Made by a program: the position numbers and the translations under genes. A stretch of 64,000 bases of DNA, taken from the NCBI RefSeq assembly GCF_017302985.1, contig NZ_JAFIMU010000007.1:496001-560000 (forward strand), read 5' to 3'. Positions 17,110 through 25,400 of the stretch are shown here, piece by piece; within the stretch, counting starts at the first letter, position 1, and every line of letters begins with the position of its first letter. The notes below the pieces were generated by a model. The model did no database searches. It was not told the DNA's origin and was given only the letters and a program-made list of their open reading frames with translations. This stretch comes from Corallococcus macrosporus. Its GTDB lineage: Bacteria; Myxococcota; Myxococcia; Myxococcales; Myxococcaceae.

Positions 17110-17973
17110 TCAGCGGAACACGACGGTCTTGTGACCGTTGAGCAGGATGCGGTGCTGCACGAACCACGTCACGGCTCGGCCCAGCACGACGTTCTCCACG
17201 TCGCGCCCTATGGCCGTCAGGGCCTCGGGCGACAGTGTGTGGTCCACTCGCTCCACGTCCTGTTCGATGATGGGTCCTTCGTCCAGGTCGCCCGTGACGA
17301 AGTGGGCCGTCGCGCCGATCAGCTTCACGCCCCGGTCGTACGCCTGCTGGTACGGCCTCGCGCCCTTGAAGCTGGGCAGGAACGAGTGGTGGATGTTGAT
17401 GAGCCGCCCTCGCAGCGCATCGCACGTCTCCGGGGAGAGGATCTGCATGTACCGGGCGAGCACCACCAGGTCCACGCGCTGCTCGCGCACCAACTCCAGC
17501 AGGCGCGCTTCCTGCCGTGCCTTGTTCTCCACCGTCACCGGCAGGTGGTGGAACGGGATGTCGTGGGATGCGGCCAGTTGGTAGAAGTCCCGGTGGTTGG
17601 ACACGATGGCCGGGATCTCCACCGGCAGGATTCCACTGCGGTAGCGATACAGCAGGTCGTTCAGGCAGTGGCCAATCTTCGAGACCATCAGCAACACCCG
17701 CGGCTTCTCCGCCGCGTCATGCAGGCGCCAGTCCATGGAGAAGCGCTGCGCGAGCACCCCGAAGGCGTCGCGCAACGCCGCGGACTCGACCTTCCCCTCT
17801 TCATCCGCGAAGTGCACGCGCATGAAGAACAGCCGCGTCTGCGGGTCGCCGTACTGCGCGCTGTCGAGGATGTTGCAGCCGTGCTCGGCGAGCCAGCCGG
17901 AGACAGCATGGACGATGCCGCGCTGATCCGGGCACGACAGCGTGAGGATGTATTGGGCGGGACGCTCGGTCAT
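17110..17973 (-). CDS. purU: Formyltetrahydrofolate deformylase
   Basis: A 287-residue enzyme of normal length that hydrolyses 10-formyltetrahydrofolate to formate and tetrahydrofolate, balancing one-carbon pools. Residues 6-85 are an ACT domain. Residues 90-287 are the formyltransferase fold with the catalytic triad N193, H195 (INIHHSFLPSFKGA) and D229 (TGDLDEGPII). It stands alone, divergent from the TIGR02587 gene. A TATAGT box lies 11 nt before the ATG. Confidence 0.97.
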   Translation of the reverse strand: MTERPAQYILTLSCPDQRGIVHAVSGWLAEHGCNILDSAQYGDPQTRLFFMRVHFADEEGKVESAALRDAFGVLAQRFSMDWRLHDAAEKPRVLLMVSKIGHCLNDLLYRYRSGILPVEIPAIVSNHRDFYQLAASHDIPFHHLPVTVENKARQEARLLELVREQRVDLVVLARYMQILSPETCDALRGRLINIHHSFLPSFKGARPYQQAYDRGVKLIGATAHFVTGDLDEGPIIEQDVERVDHTLSPEALTAIGRDVENVVLGRAVTWFVQHRILLNGHKTVVFR

Positions 17974-17984
17974 GGGCGGCGGCG

Positions 17985-17990
17985 ACTATA
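17985..17990 (-). promoter_or_regulatory. -10-like box of purU
   Basis: The minus strand reads TATAGT, close to the sigma-70 consensus, 11 nt before the ATG. No TTGACA-like -35 is found at the usual distance. Confidence 0.45.
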
Positions 17991-18101
17991 GCCACGCCGG
18001 ATGAACGCCCGTCCCCGGGCGCTATGGGGAGTGTCCGGTGTCCAGCGGGTTCGCGGGCGGCATTTCGTGCTCGGGAGGCTTCCCTCGCGGCGAAGCGAAC
18101 C

Positions 18102-18107
18102 TAGACT
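18102..18107 (+). promoter_or_regulatory. -10-like box of the TIGR02587 gene
   Basis: TAGACT lies 10 nt before the ATG at 18118, in the divergent region shared with purU. Confidence 0.35.
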
Positions 18108-18117
18108 CTGGCCTGTC

Positions 18118-18987
18118 ATGGCCGACGCCCTCCCATCCGAAGCGGCCCGCCGACGACCGGTGGCGGACTCCCTGCGCGAATACGGCCGGGGCATCGCGGG
18201 CGGCCTGCTCTTCAGCCTGCCGCTGCTCTACACGATGGAGGTGTGGTGGGCGGGCTTCACGTCCCACCCAGGCAGCGTGTTGGGCTACCTGGTGGCCACG
18301 TACGTGCTGCTGCTCGGGTACAACCGCTACGGCGGTTTCCGCAGGGACGTGTACTGGTTCGACGTCTTCACGGACTCCCTGGAGGAGCTGGGGCTGGGAC
18401 TGCTCGTGTCCGTGGCCGTGCTCGTGCTCATTGGCCGCATCGGCCAGGGCACGTCACTGCAGGAAGCGGTGGGCATGGTCGTGGTGGAGGCCGGCACGGT
18501 GGCCATCGGCGTGTCGGTGGGCACCGCGCAGCTGGGCGGTCAGCACCGCGAGGAGAACGAGGCGGAGGACAAGAAGCGGCTGGAGTCCGCGGATCATGTC
18601 CCCGGGCAGCTGGTCATTTCGTTCTGCGGCGCGGTGCTGTTCGCCGCCAACGTGGCGCCCACGGAGGAGATCGTGATGATCGCCGTGGAGACGCAGCCCT
18701 GGTGCCTGCTGGGACTCGCCGTGCTGTCGCTGCTGCTGGGCGGGCTCATCCTCTTCCAGAGCGACTTCACCCGCGCGCACCGATTCACTCGCCGCCGACT
18801 GCGCCGGGATGTGCTGGCCGGCACGTTCGTCACGTATGCCATCGCGCTGCTTTCGAGCGTGTTCGTGTTGTGGTTCTTCGGCCGGTTCAACGGCAACGGC
18901 CTGAGCGTCTGCCTGGCCCAGGTGGTGGTGCTGGGCCTGGCGTCGACGCTGGGGGCCTCTGCGGGGAGACTGCTCATCCAATCATGA
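18118..18987 (+). CDS. TIGR02587-family integral membrane protein
   Basis: A 289-residue inner-membrane protein with seven or eight hydrophobic segments (for example GIAGGLLFSLPLLYTM, LGLGLLVSVAVLVLIG, CLLGLAVLSLLLGGLILF). A charged loop rich in Glu and Lys (HREENEAEDKKRLES) sits near the middle, and the block ANVAPTEEIVMIA is polar inside the membrane. I match it to TIGR02587, a family of unknown function known to travel with TIGR02588. The next gene is that partner, overlapping by 4 nt (ATGA). Start at 18118 chosen from the promoter-like box and the hydrophobic profile. Confidence 0.85.
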   Translation: MADALPSEAARRRPVADSLREYGRGIAGGLLFSLPLLYTMEVWWAGFTSHPGSVLGYLVATYVLLLGYNRYGGFRRDVYWFDVFTDSLEELGLGLLVSVAVLVLIGRIGQGTSLQEAVGMVVVEAGTVAIGVSVGTAQLGGQHREENEAEDKKRLESADHVPGQLVISFCGAVLFAANVAPTEEIVMIAVETQPWCLLGLAVLSLLLGGLILFQSDFTRAHRFTRRRLRRDVLAGTFVTYAIALLSSVFVLWFFGRFNGNGLSVCLAQVVVLGLASTLGASAGRLLIQS

Positions 18988-19370
18988 GGATGCACTGGAA
19001 CTGGCTGGAGGGCGTTGTCTTCGTGTCGAGCTGCGTGCTCGTGGCGCTGGTGCTGGGCTACCTGTCCGTGGACGCGTGGAACACGGGCAGCGGCCCGCCG
19101 GACCTCGTCGTGAAGGTGGGCACGCCAGTGGCGGCCTCGAACGCGAAGGAGTGGCGGGTGCCCGTCACGGTGACGAACCACGGCGACACGGCGGCCGAGG
19201 AGGTCCACGTCCGCGTGTCCCTGCGCGGCGGCCGCGAGCCGGGCGAGGAGGTGGAGTTCGTGCTGGCGTACGTGCCTCGCCACTCCCAGCGGGAGGCCTG
19301 GGTCGCGTTCCGCCAGGAGCCACCGCCCGAAGGCGTGGAAGCGCACGCGGTGGGCTTCGCCACGCCCTGA
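18984..19370 (+). CDS. TIGR02588-family protein
   Basis: A 128-residue protein with one N-terminal membrane span (about 9-29) and an external beta-rich domain (VTVTNHGDTAAEEVHVRVSL resembles a CARDB-like fold). It overlaps the TIGR02587 gene by 4 nt, which is the known two-gene arrangement for these families. The pair probably forms one membrane complex; function is unknown. Confidence 0.82.
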   Translation: MRMHWNWLEGVVFVSSCVLVALVLGYLSVDAWNTGSGPPDLVVKVGTPVAASNAKEWRVPVTVTNHGDTAAEEVHVRVSLRGGREPGEEVEFVLAYVPRHSQREAWVAFRQEPPPEGVEAHAVGFATP

Positions 19371-19380
19371 CGCACGCTGC

Positions 19381-19386
19381 TATCCT
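19381..19386 (+). promoter_or_regulatory. TATCCT box of the first repeat-protein gene
   Basis: TATCCT within GCTATCCTG lies 8 nt before the ATG at 19395. The same 9-mer precedes the second paralogue and an 8-nt core precedes the third. Confidence 0.45.
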
Positions 19387-19394
19387 GACCTCGC

Positions 19395-22082
19395 ATGCGC
19401 GCGAGGACGTGGTGGTGGGCAGCCGTACTCGTCCTCGGACTGGGCATGGCCGTGGTGTCCTCCCGGGCTCCTCGCGCTCACGCGCCTTCGTCGAATGAGC
19501 ACTTCCGCGCCACGGACACGGGCCCTTCGGGAACGCGCTTCACGAAGCAGCTCGCGACGAACGCGGAGAGCTCGCTGCGCATCACGGGCGTCGTGCGGGA
19601 TGCACGCGGTCCGGTCGCGGGCGTGCAGGTCTCGGCATCTCGGGTGGACGCGGACACACTGTCGGCGCGTCTCTTCCCCGAGGATCCGCTGGCCATGCAG
19701 TCCGACGCATGGATGCTGCGACAAGCGGACCCCTCCTACCTGGAACAGGAGTCCGTGCGGCTCGTGGAAACCCGCGAGGGCGCAGCGCCCGAGTTCGCGC
19801 GGACAGCGACGGCGGCGGATGGCAGCTTCGCCCTCGAGGGACTGCCGCCGGGCGCATTCTCCCTCTGGGCGATTGGGGACACGGGCGCGACGGTGCAGCC
19901 GGATGTCCAGGCGGGCAGCGACGGCGTGACGTTGACGCTGGAGGAGGGGGTCTTCATCTCCGGCATGGTGGTGGAGCAGTACCGGCTCGTTCCCATTCCA
20001 GGAGCGCTCGTGACGGTGGTCCACGAGGCCGGGTCCCGCTACTTCGATGCGCTCGCCGATGCCCGGGGGCGATTCCGCGTCGGGCCGCTGCCGCCGGGCC
20101 GCTACCTGAAGGTCGCGAGCGCCAAGGGCTGGGTGACCACGGCCCGCCGTGAGGAAGTCTGGCTCGACGCGAACGTGGACGTGATGCTCTACCTTCAGCC
20201 ACAGCTCCGGCTGGAGGGCGTGGTGCTGACCTCCGAGGGCCGCCCCGCGAGCGGAGTGAACGTCCACCTGGTCTCCCAGGTGGACTCCGACGACACGCGG
20301 ACCACTCGGAGCGATGGACGGGGAAGGTTCGTCTTCGACGCGGTTCCCCAGACTGAGTACGAACTCTGGGCTCGCTCCGAGGACGAGACTGCCTTCGGCG
20401 CGACCCTGGCCATACCGCCCGATTCCGTGGCCCTCCGGATGAAGCCCGTCCTGTTCATGGAGGGCACCGTGAGGGACGAACAGGGCACGCCCCTGAAGGG
20501 CGTGCACCTGGACTTCCAGGGCCAGGGCCAGGGAGACCGCACCTCCCCCACGGCCGTCACGGATGAAGCGGGCCGTTACCGGGTGGGGCCGCTGCTCAAG
20601 TCCGGCACGCGGGTCAGGCTGCGGGGTGAGCACCTTCTCGATGCCCTGGAGGACATCGAGCTGTCCATGCCCCATGCAGGCCCCTGGGACTTCACCCTGC
20701 GGCGGGCCCCATCGGTGGAAGGGCTCGTGGTCGACACCGAAGGCACGCCCCTGCCGGGAATCGAGGTTAAGCTCGAACGGAGCCAGGGTGCCCCCAAGGC
20801 CACGGGGTACTTCCGCTCCGACCTCGATGCCGTCCGGTCCGACGACGCGGGCCGCTTCGTCGTGGACGGTGAGGAGGGAGGCGCGAGTCACATTCTCATC
20901 GACGCTCCGGGCTTCCGCGCCGTGAAGCAGGCGGTGGTGATTCCGTCAGCAGGCATCCGCGTGGTGCTGGAGCGGGGGGCCTCCGTGTCCGGCACGGTCG
21001 TGGATGCGAAGGGTCAGCCCATGCGCCTCGTGGACCTCCAGCTCTGGGACACCGCGTCCCGGAGCGAAACTCCCCGCACCACGTCCCCGGACAAGGCGGG
21101 GGCCTTCTCATTCCAGGGACTGAAGGCGGGCCACTACGTGGTGGAGGCCCACGTCCAGAGGCCGGGCATCCAGCACGCGGTGTCCCAGACCGTGGACCTG
21201 GAGGAGCGGACACAGGCGCGCGTGACGCTGCGCTTCGAGGAGGGGCGCACGATCCAGGGGAGGACCATCGACACCGAGGGACAACCCGTGGCCGGCGTCC
21301 GGGTCCAGGCCTGCCCCACCCTGGAGGACCTCTCCGCGTGGCGGACCACGGGCCCCAGCTGCCGCTTCCCTGCCGGGGACGGCGTGCTGTCCGGAGCGGA
21401 TGGCCACTTCATCCTCAAGCACCTGACCGCGCCGCGCCATCAACTCATCGCGAGGAAGGACAGCCATGGGTTCGCGCCCGCGCGCTCCCGGGGCGGAACG
21501 CCCGACCTCGAAACACTGCTTGTCACGACGGGCGAGGAGGACCTCCAACTGGTCCTGGAACGGAGGCCCCGGCTGCGGGGACAGGTCGTGAGCGAAGAGG
21601 GGGCTCCCCTGCCCTGCTCGGTCGGGTTGTGGGGCCCCTCCGCCCATTTTCCGGATGGGACCTTCGACCTTCCCCTGCCAGTGGATGGGTACCAACGCCT
21701 CGTCGTGAGCGCGAAGGGCTTCCTGGACCTCTGGCACGACTTCAACGCGAGCCCGGGCCAGGACGTCGACCTGGGGGTTCTGCGGATGGCCCGCGGCCGC
21801 ACGGTGCGCGTCCTCGTCCAGGATGAGAGGACCCGCGCGCCACTCGCCGGAGTGGACGTGGTCATCGCCGCCCACAACGAGCCTCCTGCTTCCGACCGCA
21901 TCCGTCTCCCTTCCCCCTTCGAGGGGACCCTGGATGAGGAAGGAGGCACGGACATGGACGGGCTGCCCCGCGCCCGCATCAGCCTCTCCGTCCGGAGGGC
22001 CCAGAGCATGATCGTCCAGGAGGTGACCGTCGAAGCGAACCAGGAGACCGTCACGGTGCGGCTGCCCGACCCCTCCCGCTAG
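19395..22082 (+). CDS. Carboxypeptidase-regulatory-like repeat protein 1
   Basis: An 895-residue exported protein. An N-terminal hydrophobic segment (6-25) serves as signal or anchor. The rest is a chain of about nine beta-sandwich repeats of the carboxypeptidase regulatory-like type, each with a GxVxDxxGxPLxGVxV start and a DAxGRFxLxGLPPGxY turn. It shares the opening RITGVVRDARGPVAGVQV with the next gene and a closing GRTVRVLVQDERT block with both. Such proteins are extracytoplasmic scaffolds without catalytic residues. It begins the array of three. Function unknown; adhesion or matrix roles are inference. Confidence 0.88.
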   Translation: MRARTWWWAAVLVLGLGMAVVSSRAPRAHAPSSNEHFRATDTGPSGTRFTKQLATNAESSLRITGVVRDARGPVAGVQVSASRVDADTLSARLFPEDPLAMQSDAWMLRQADPSYLEQESVRLVETREGAAPEFARTATAADGSFALEGLPPGAFSLWAIGDTGATVQPDVQAGSDGVTLTLEEGVFISGMVVEQYRLVPIPGALVTVVHEAGSRYFDALADARGRFRVGPLPPGRYLKVASAKGWVTTARREEVWLDANVDVMLYLQPQLRLEGVVLTSEGRPASGVNVHLVSQVDSDDTRTTRSDGRGRFVFDAVPQTEYELWARSEDETAFGATLAIPPDSVALRMKPVLFMEGTVRDEQGTPLKGVHLDFQGQGQGDRTSPTAVTDEAGRYRVGPLLKSGTRVRLRGEHLLDALEDIELSMPHAGPWDFTLRRAPSVEGLVVDTEGTPLPGIEVKLERSQGAPKATGYFRSDLDAVRSDDAGRFVVDGEEGGASHILIDAPGFRAVKQAVVIPSAGIRVVLERGASVSGTVVDAKGQPMRLVDLQLWDTASRSETPRTTSPDKAGAFSFQGLKAGHYVVEAHVQRPGIQHAVSQTVDLEERTQARVTLRFEEGRTIQGRTIDTEGQPVAGVRVQACPTLEDLSAWRTTGPSCRFPAGDGVLSGADGHFILKHLTAPRHQLIARKDSHGFAPARSRGGTPDLETLLVTTGEEDLQLVLERRPRLRGQVVSEEGAPLPCSVGLWGPSAHFPDGTFDLPLPVDGYQRLVVSAKGFLDLWHDFNASPGQDVDLGVLRMARGRTVRVLVQDERTRAPLAGVDVVIAAHNEPPASDRIRLPSPFEGTLDEEGGTDMDGLPRARISLSVRRAQSMIVQEVTVEANQETVTVRLPDPSR

Positions 22083-22086
22083 CGGC

Positions 22087-22092
22087 TATCCT
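22087..22092 (+). promoter_or_regulatory. TATCCT box of the second repeat-protein gene
   Basis: TATCCT within GCTATCCTG, four nt after the stop of the first paralogue and 29 nt before the ATG at 22122. It may give the second gene its own promoter. Confidence 0.4.
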
Positions 22093-22121
22093 GCGCCTTC
22101 GCACTCCGGGAGACGCGGCGC

Positions 22122-25100
22122 ATGCGCAGGGGAAATCGGGCAGCCGGGTTCGCGGTCGTGGTCGTCGCTGGACTGCTGCTCGTGGCCTTCTTCGTCCTGC
22201 GTGGAGATGGGAGCGCTTCTAACTCCTCGGCCCGGGGCTCTACCGCCTCTGGGTTCTTCTCCCGCTTCGGTGCCGGGCAGGCTTCGTCCCACTCCGCCAG
22301 GGGGCCGCGCATCACCGGCGTCGTGCGGGATGCCCGGGGTCCTGTCGCGGGCGTGCGCGTTTCCGCTTCGCGCGTGGAGCCGGAGGTCACGCTGTCGGAG
22401 CGCTCCTGCCCTCCTTCCGACACGGGTGAGCCTCCGCTCCGGCTGATGCAGTGCTGGGACGAGGCCTTCGATGAACGGGTGGAGGCGGTGGATCAGCGCG
22501 AGGGAGAAGCCCCCACCGTCGCGGAGACCACCAGCGCGGAGGATGGCACCTTCGTCCTGGACGGGCTTCCTCCTGAAGGAACGGTCTGGCTCCACGCCAC
22601 CCACGGCCAGCGCGTCGCGATGCGGCCAGATGTGCCGACGGGCCTCGAGGGTGTGGTCCTGCAGCTCGACGAAGGCCTCTTCTTCGACGGCATCGTCACG
22701 AACGAGCCCCCAGGAAGAGCGCCTGTCGCGGGTGCGCGCGTCACCGTCTTCTCCCACGAACACACGCGATTCTTCCCCGCGACCAGCGGCACGGACGGAC
22801 GCTTCCGCATCGGGCCCGTGCCACCGGCCGACTACGGCATCCTCGTCACGGTCGTGGGCCTCAGCCCCATGCTGCGCATGCGGGCGGATCCGATGGAGGA
22901 GGCCACCTTCATCCTGGACCGCCCCGCGAGGTACTCGGGCACGGTGCTGACGCAGAAGGGAGCCCCCGCGCCCGGCGTCTCCGTCCGGCTGTACACGCCC
23001 AGCTTCACGCCCGAGTCGCGCACCGCGCTCACGGATGCTCAAGGACGCTTCGCCTTCCGGTCCGTCGAAGGCGCACCCGGCCAGCTCTTCGTGGAGACAC
23101 CGGCGCATGACGGCTTCGCCTACGCCGAGACGGAGCCTCGCGAGGACCTGGTCCTCACGCTCGGGCCCGGCATGTTTATCCAGGGCACCGTCAGCAATGA
23201 AAACGGCAGCCCGATTCCGGGGGCTCGAGTCGACGCGGATCTCCATGATGCGAACGCGCCTTCCCCACGCGGACAGACCGTCACGGATGCGCGAGGCCAC
23301 TACCGGCTGGGCCCCCTGTTCCGGCTGCCGCACTTCATGGCGGCCCGAGCCGCGCACCATGTCGACGTGGAGCCGGAGTACCAGGAACTCGGTGGGGTCG
23401 AGGAGGAACTCGACTTCACCCTGCCGCACGCGGTCTCCGTGGAGGGCATCCTCATTGACGAAGCGGGCCAGCCGCTCGCGGGCCGCACGGTCCGGCTCCA
23501 TCCGGGCCCGGTGTCACCCTCCAAGCAAGAGGTCGTCACGGATCAGACCGTGACGGACGCAGCCGGGCGCTTCACCCTGGACTCGGCGGAAGCAGGCCCC
23601 GCGTGGCTGGACGTCGACGCCGCGATCTTCATCCCGCAGCGCCTTCCCGTGGAGCTTCCGTCGGAGCACGTGCGGATGGTGCTGCGCCAGGGTGTCGAGG
23701 TGACCGTCACGGTCCTGAGCGCGGTGGGAGCCCCGGTGCGCGGCGCGCAGGTGACCCTCTGGAAGCGCGATGCGCGCGGCGAGGCCGACCATGTCGCGGA
23801 CACCGATGCCCGGGGACAGGCCACGCTCCAGGGTGTGGCCCCGGGGCACTACGTGGCGGAAGCGCGGGTCCAGCGACGCGACGTGGACGTGCATGCCTCC
23901 CAACCCCTGGAGGTCCAGGCGGAGGCCTCATCCCTCACGCTACGTCTTGAGGAAGGCCGGACCCTGCGGGGCGTCGTCGTGACGCCTCAGGGACTGCCAC
24001 TGCCCGGTGTCACCCTCCGCGCGCAGGTCCTGGACGCGGACCGGCCCCGCTACCGCGGCGAGTCTCCCACCACGGGCGTGTTCCCCGAAGGCGTCCGCAC
24101 GGATGCCGGAGGCCACTTCACCCTGCGCTCGCTGGGCGCGACCCGCCACCTGATCACCGTGAAGCTGTCCGAGCATGTCCTCGATGCCTCGGCCTCGCGG
24201 GGCGTGCGCCCTGGCGAGAACGAAACCGAGACCGCCGTGGTGGACCGCGATACGGCGGAGGTCCGGCTGGTGCTGCGGCGCATCCCGCACGTGCGGGGCC
24301 GGGTGGTGGCGGAAGACGGCTCGGCGCTGGAGTTCTTCGAAGTGAACGGGACCCGGTACTCGAACCGGGACGGGCGCTTCGACCGGCGCATGTTCGACGC
24401 CACCGGTCCCCAGCGGTTCCTGGTGCGCGCCCAGGGCTTCGCGCAGGTGGACCGCACCGCCACGCCGGACGGCGAGAACGACGTGGACCTGGGCACCATC
24501 ACGCTGACGAGAGGGCGGACCGTGCGGGTGCTGCTGCGCGAGTCCTCCACGGGCGCGCCGTACAACGGGCGCATGCGCGACAGCGCGGGGCGTGAGGTGA
24601 CGGCGGCCCTCGGCTATCAGGTCCACGGCGAAGGCTTCGCGGACGGGCCGCCCTTCCTGCCTCCGGTCCGGACGGGGCCTCGCAAGGATGGCTCGCTGCT
24701 GCTGGAGCACATGCCGCTGAGCGCGTTCACGCTCGAGGTGGACACCCAGTTCCACCTGCCGTCTCGCGCGAGGGTGGGCGCGGAGGAAGAGAGCATCACC
24801 CTCCCGCTCGACACGGGCGCCCGGGTGAAGGGGCACGTCCGCGACGCGCAGGGCCAGCCGCTCAGGGCCCGGCTCACCTTCACGCGCTCGGACGGGGTGA
24901 CGCAGCACATGGACGTCGGTCCGGGCGACTTCACGTTGAGCACCCTGCCTCCCGGGCTCTACACGGTGAATGCCTGGGCGGAGGACGCGGCGGACGGCAC
25001 CCGCTTCCCTGCCTGCGGCGTGCGGATCCCGCCCGGCGGCGACGTCACACTCGACTTCGACGCGCTGGGCACCGGCGCCACCGTCACGCTCCGGTTGCCG

Positions 25101-25367
25101 GAGGACGTCGACCGCGTGTTCCTCCTGCCCGGCCAGCCGTCCGCGCCCGGCAGCGCCGGGGACTTCGTCCACCTGGGCCTCCAGCAACATCCCCTGGAGG
25201 AATGGACCGGCACGTCCGTCACGTTCCGCCGCGTTCCCTCCGGCCACTACACCGTCATCGCGAGCAACCGCGACCGGAACCGGGTCCACCGCGAGGAGCT
25301 GGACGTGCCCGCAGAAGGCACGCTGTCCCGCGACGTGCGGCCCGCCTGGGTTCCCCTCGCGCGCTGA
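22122..25367 (+). CDS. Carboxypeptidase-regulatory-like repeat protein 2
   Basis: A 1081-residue paralogue of its neighbours. It has an N-terminal membrane segment (about 8-27) and then ten or more carboxypeptidase-regulatory-like repeats. The shared N-terminal block (RITGVVRDARGPVAGVRV, then SASRVEPEVTLSER) is nearly identical to gene 1 and partly to gene 3. The last third (GRTVRVLLRESST) matches the other two in order. It is the longest of the three, which points to gain or loss of whole repeats. No enzyme motif is visible. Confidence 0.88.
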   Translation: MRRGNRAAGFAVVVVAGLLLVAFFVLRGDGSASNSSARGSTASGFFSRFGAGQASSHSARGPRITGVVRDARGPVAGVRVSASRVEPEVTLSERSCPPSDTGEPPLRLMQCWDEAFDERVEAVDQREGEAPTVAETTSAEDGTFVLDGLPPEGTVWLHATHGQRVAMRPDVPTGLEGVVLQLDEGLFFDGIVTNEPPGRAPVAGARVTVFSHEHTRFFPATSGTDGRFRIGPVPPADYGILVTVVGLSPMLRMRADPMEEATFILDRPARYSGTVLTQKGAPAPGVSVRLYTPSFTPESRTALTDAQGRFAFRSVEGAPGQLFVETPAHDGFAYAETEPREDLVLTLGPGMFIQGTVSNENGSPIPGARVDADLHDANAPSPRGQTVTDARGHYRLGPLFRLPHFMAARAAHHVDVEPEYQELGGVEEELDFTLPHAVSVEGILIDEAGQPLAGRTVRLHPGPVSPSKQEVVTDQTVTDAAGRFTLDSAEAGPAWLDVDAAIFIPQRLPVELPSEHVRMVLRQGVEVTVTVLSAVGAPVRGAQVTLWKRDARGEADHVADTDARGQATLQGVAPGHYVAEARVQRRDVDVHASQPLEVQAEASSLTLRLEEGRTLRGVVVTPQGLPLPGVTLRAQVLDADRPRYRGESPTTGVFPEGVRTDAGGHFTLRSLGATRHLITVKLSEHVLDASASRGVRPGENETETAVVDRDTAEVRLVLRRIPHVRGRVVAEDGSALEFFEVNGTRYSNRDGRFDRRMFDATGPQRFLVRAQGFAQVDRTATPDGENDVDLGTITLTRGRTVRVLLRESSTGAPYNGRMRDSAGREVTAALGYQVHGEGFADGPPFLPPVRTGPRKDGSLLLEHMPLSAFTLEVDTQFHLPSRARVGAEEESITLPLDTGARVKGHVRDAQGQPLRARLTFTRSDGVTQHMDVGPGDFTLSTLPPGLYTVNAWAEDAADGTRFPACGVRIPPGGDVTLDFDALGTGATVTLRLPEDVDRVFLLPGQPSAPGSAGDFVHLGLQQHPLEEWTGTSVTFRRVPSGHYTVIASNRDRNRVHREELDVPAEGTLSRDVRPAWVPLAR

Positions 25368-25387
25368 CGCACGACACAGGGTCCCGC

Positions 25388-25393
25388 TATCCT
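25388..25393 (+). promoter_or_regulatory. TATCCT box of the third repeat-protein gene
   Basis: TATCCT within CGCTATCCTG lies 7 nt before the ATG at 25401, in the 33-nt gap after the second paralogue. Confidence 0.45.
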
Positions 25394-25400
25394 GCCGCGA

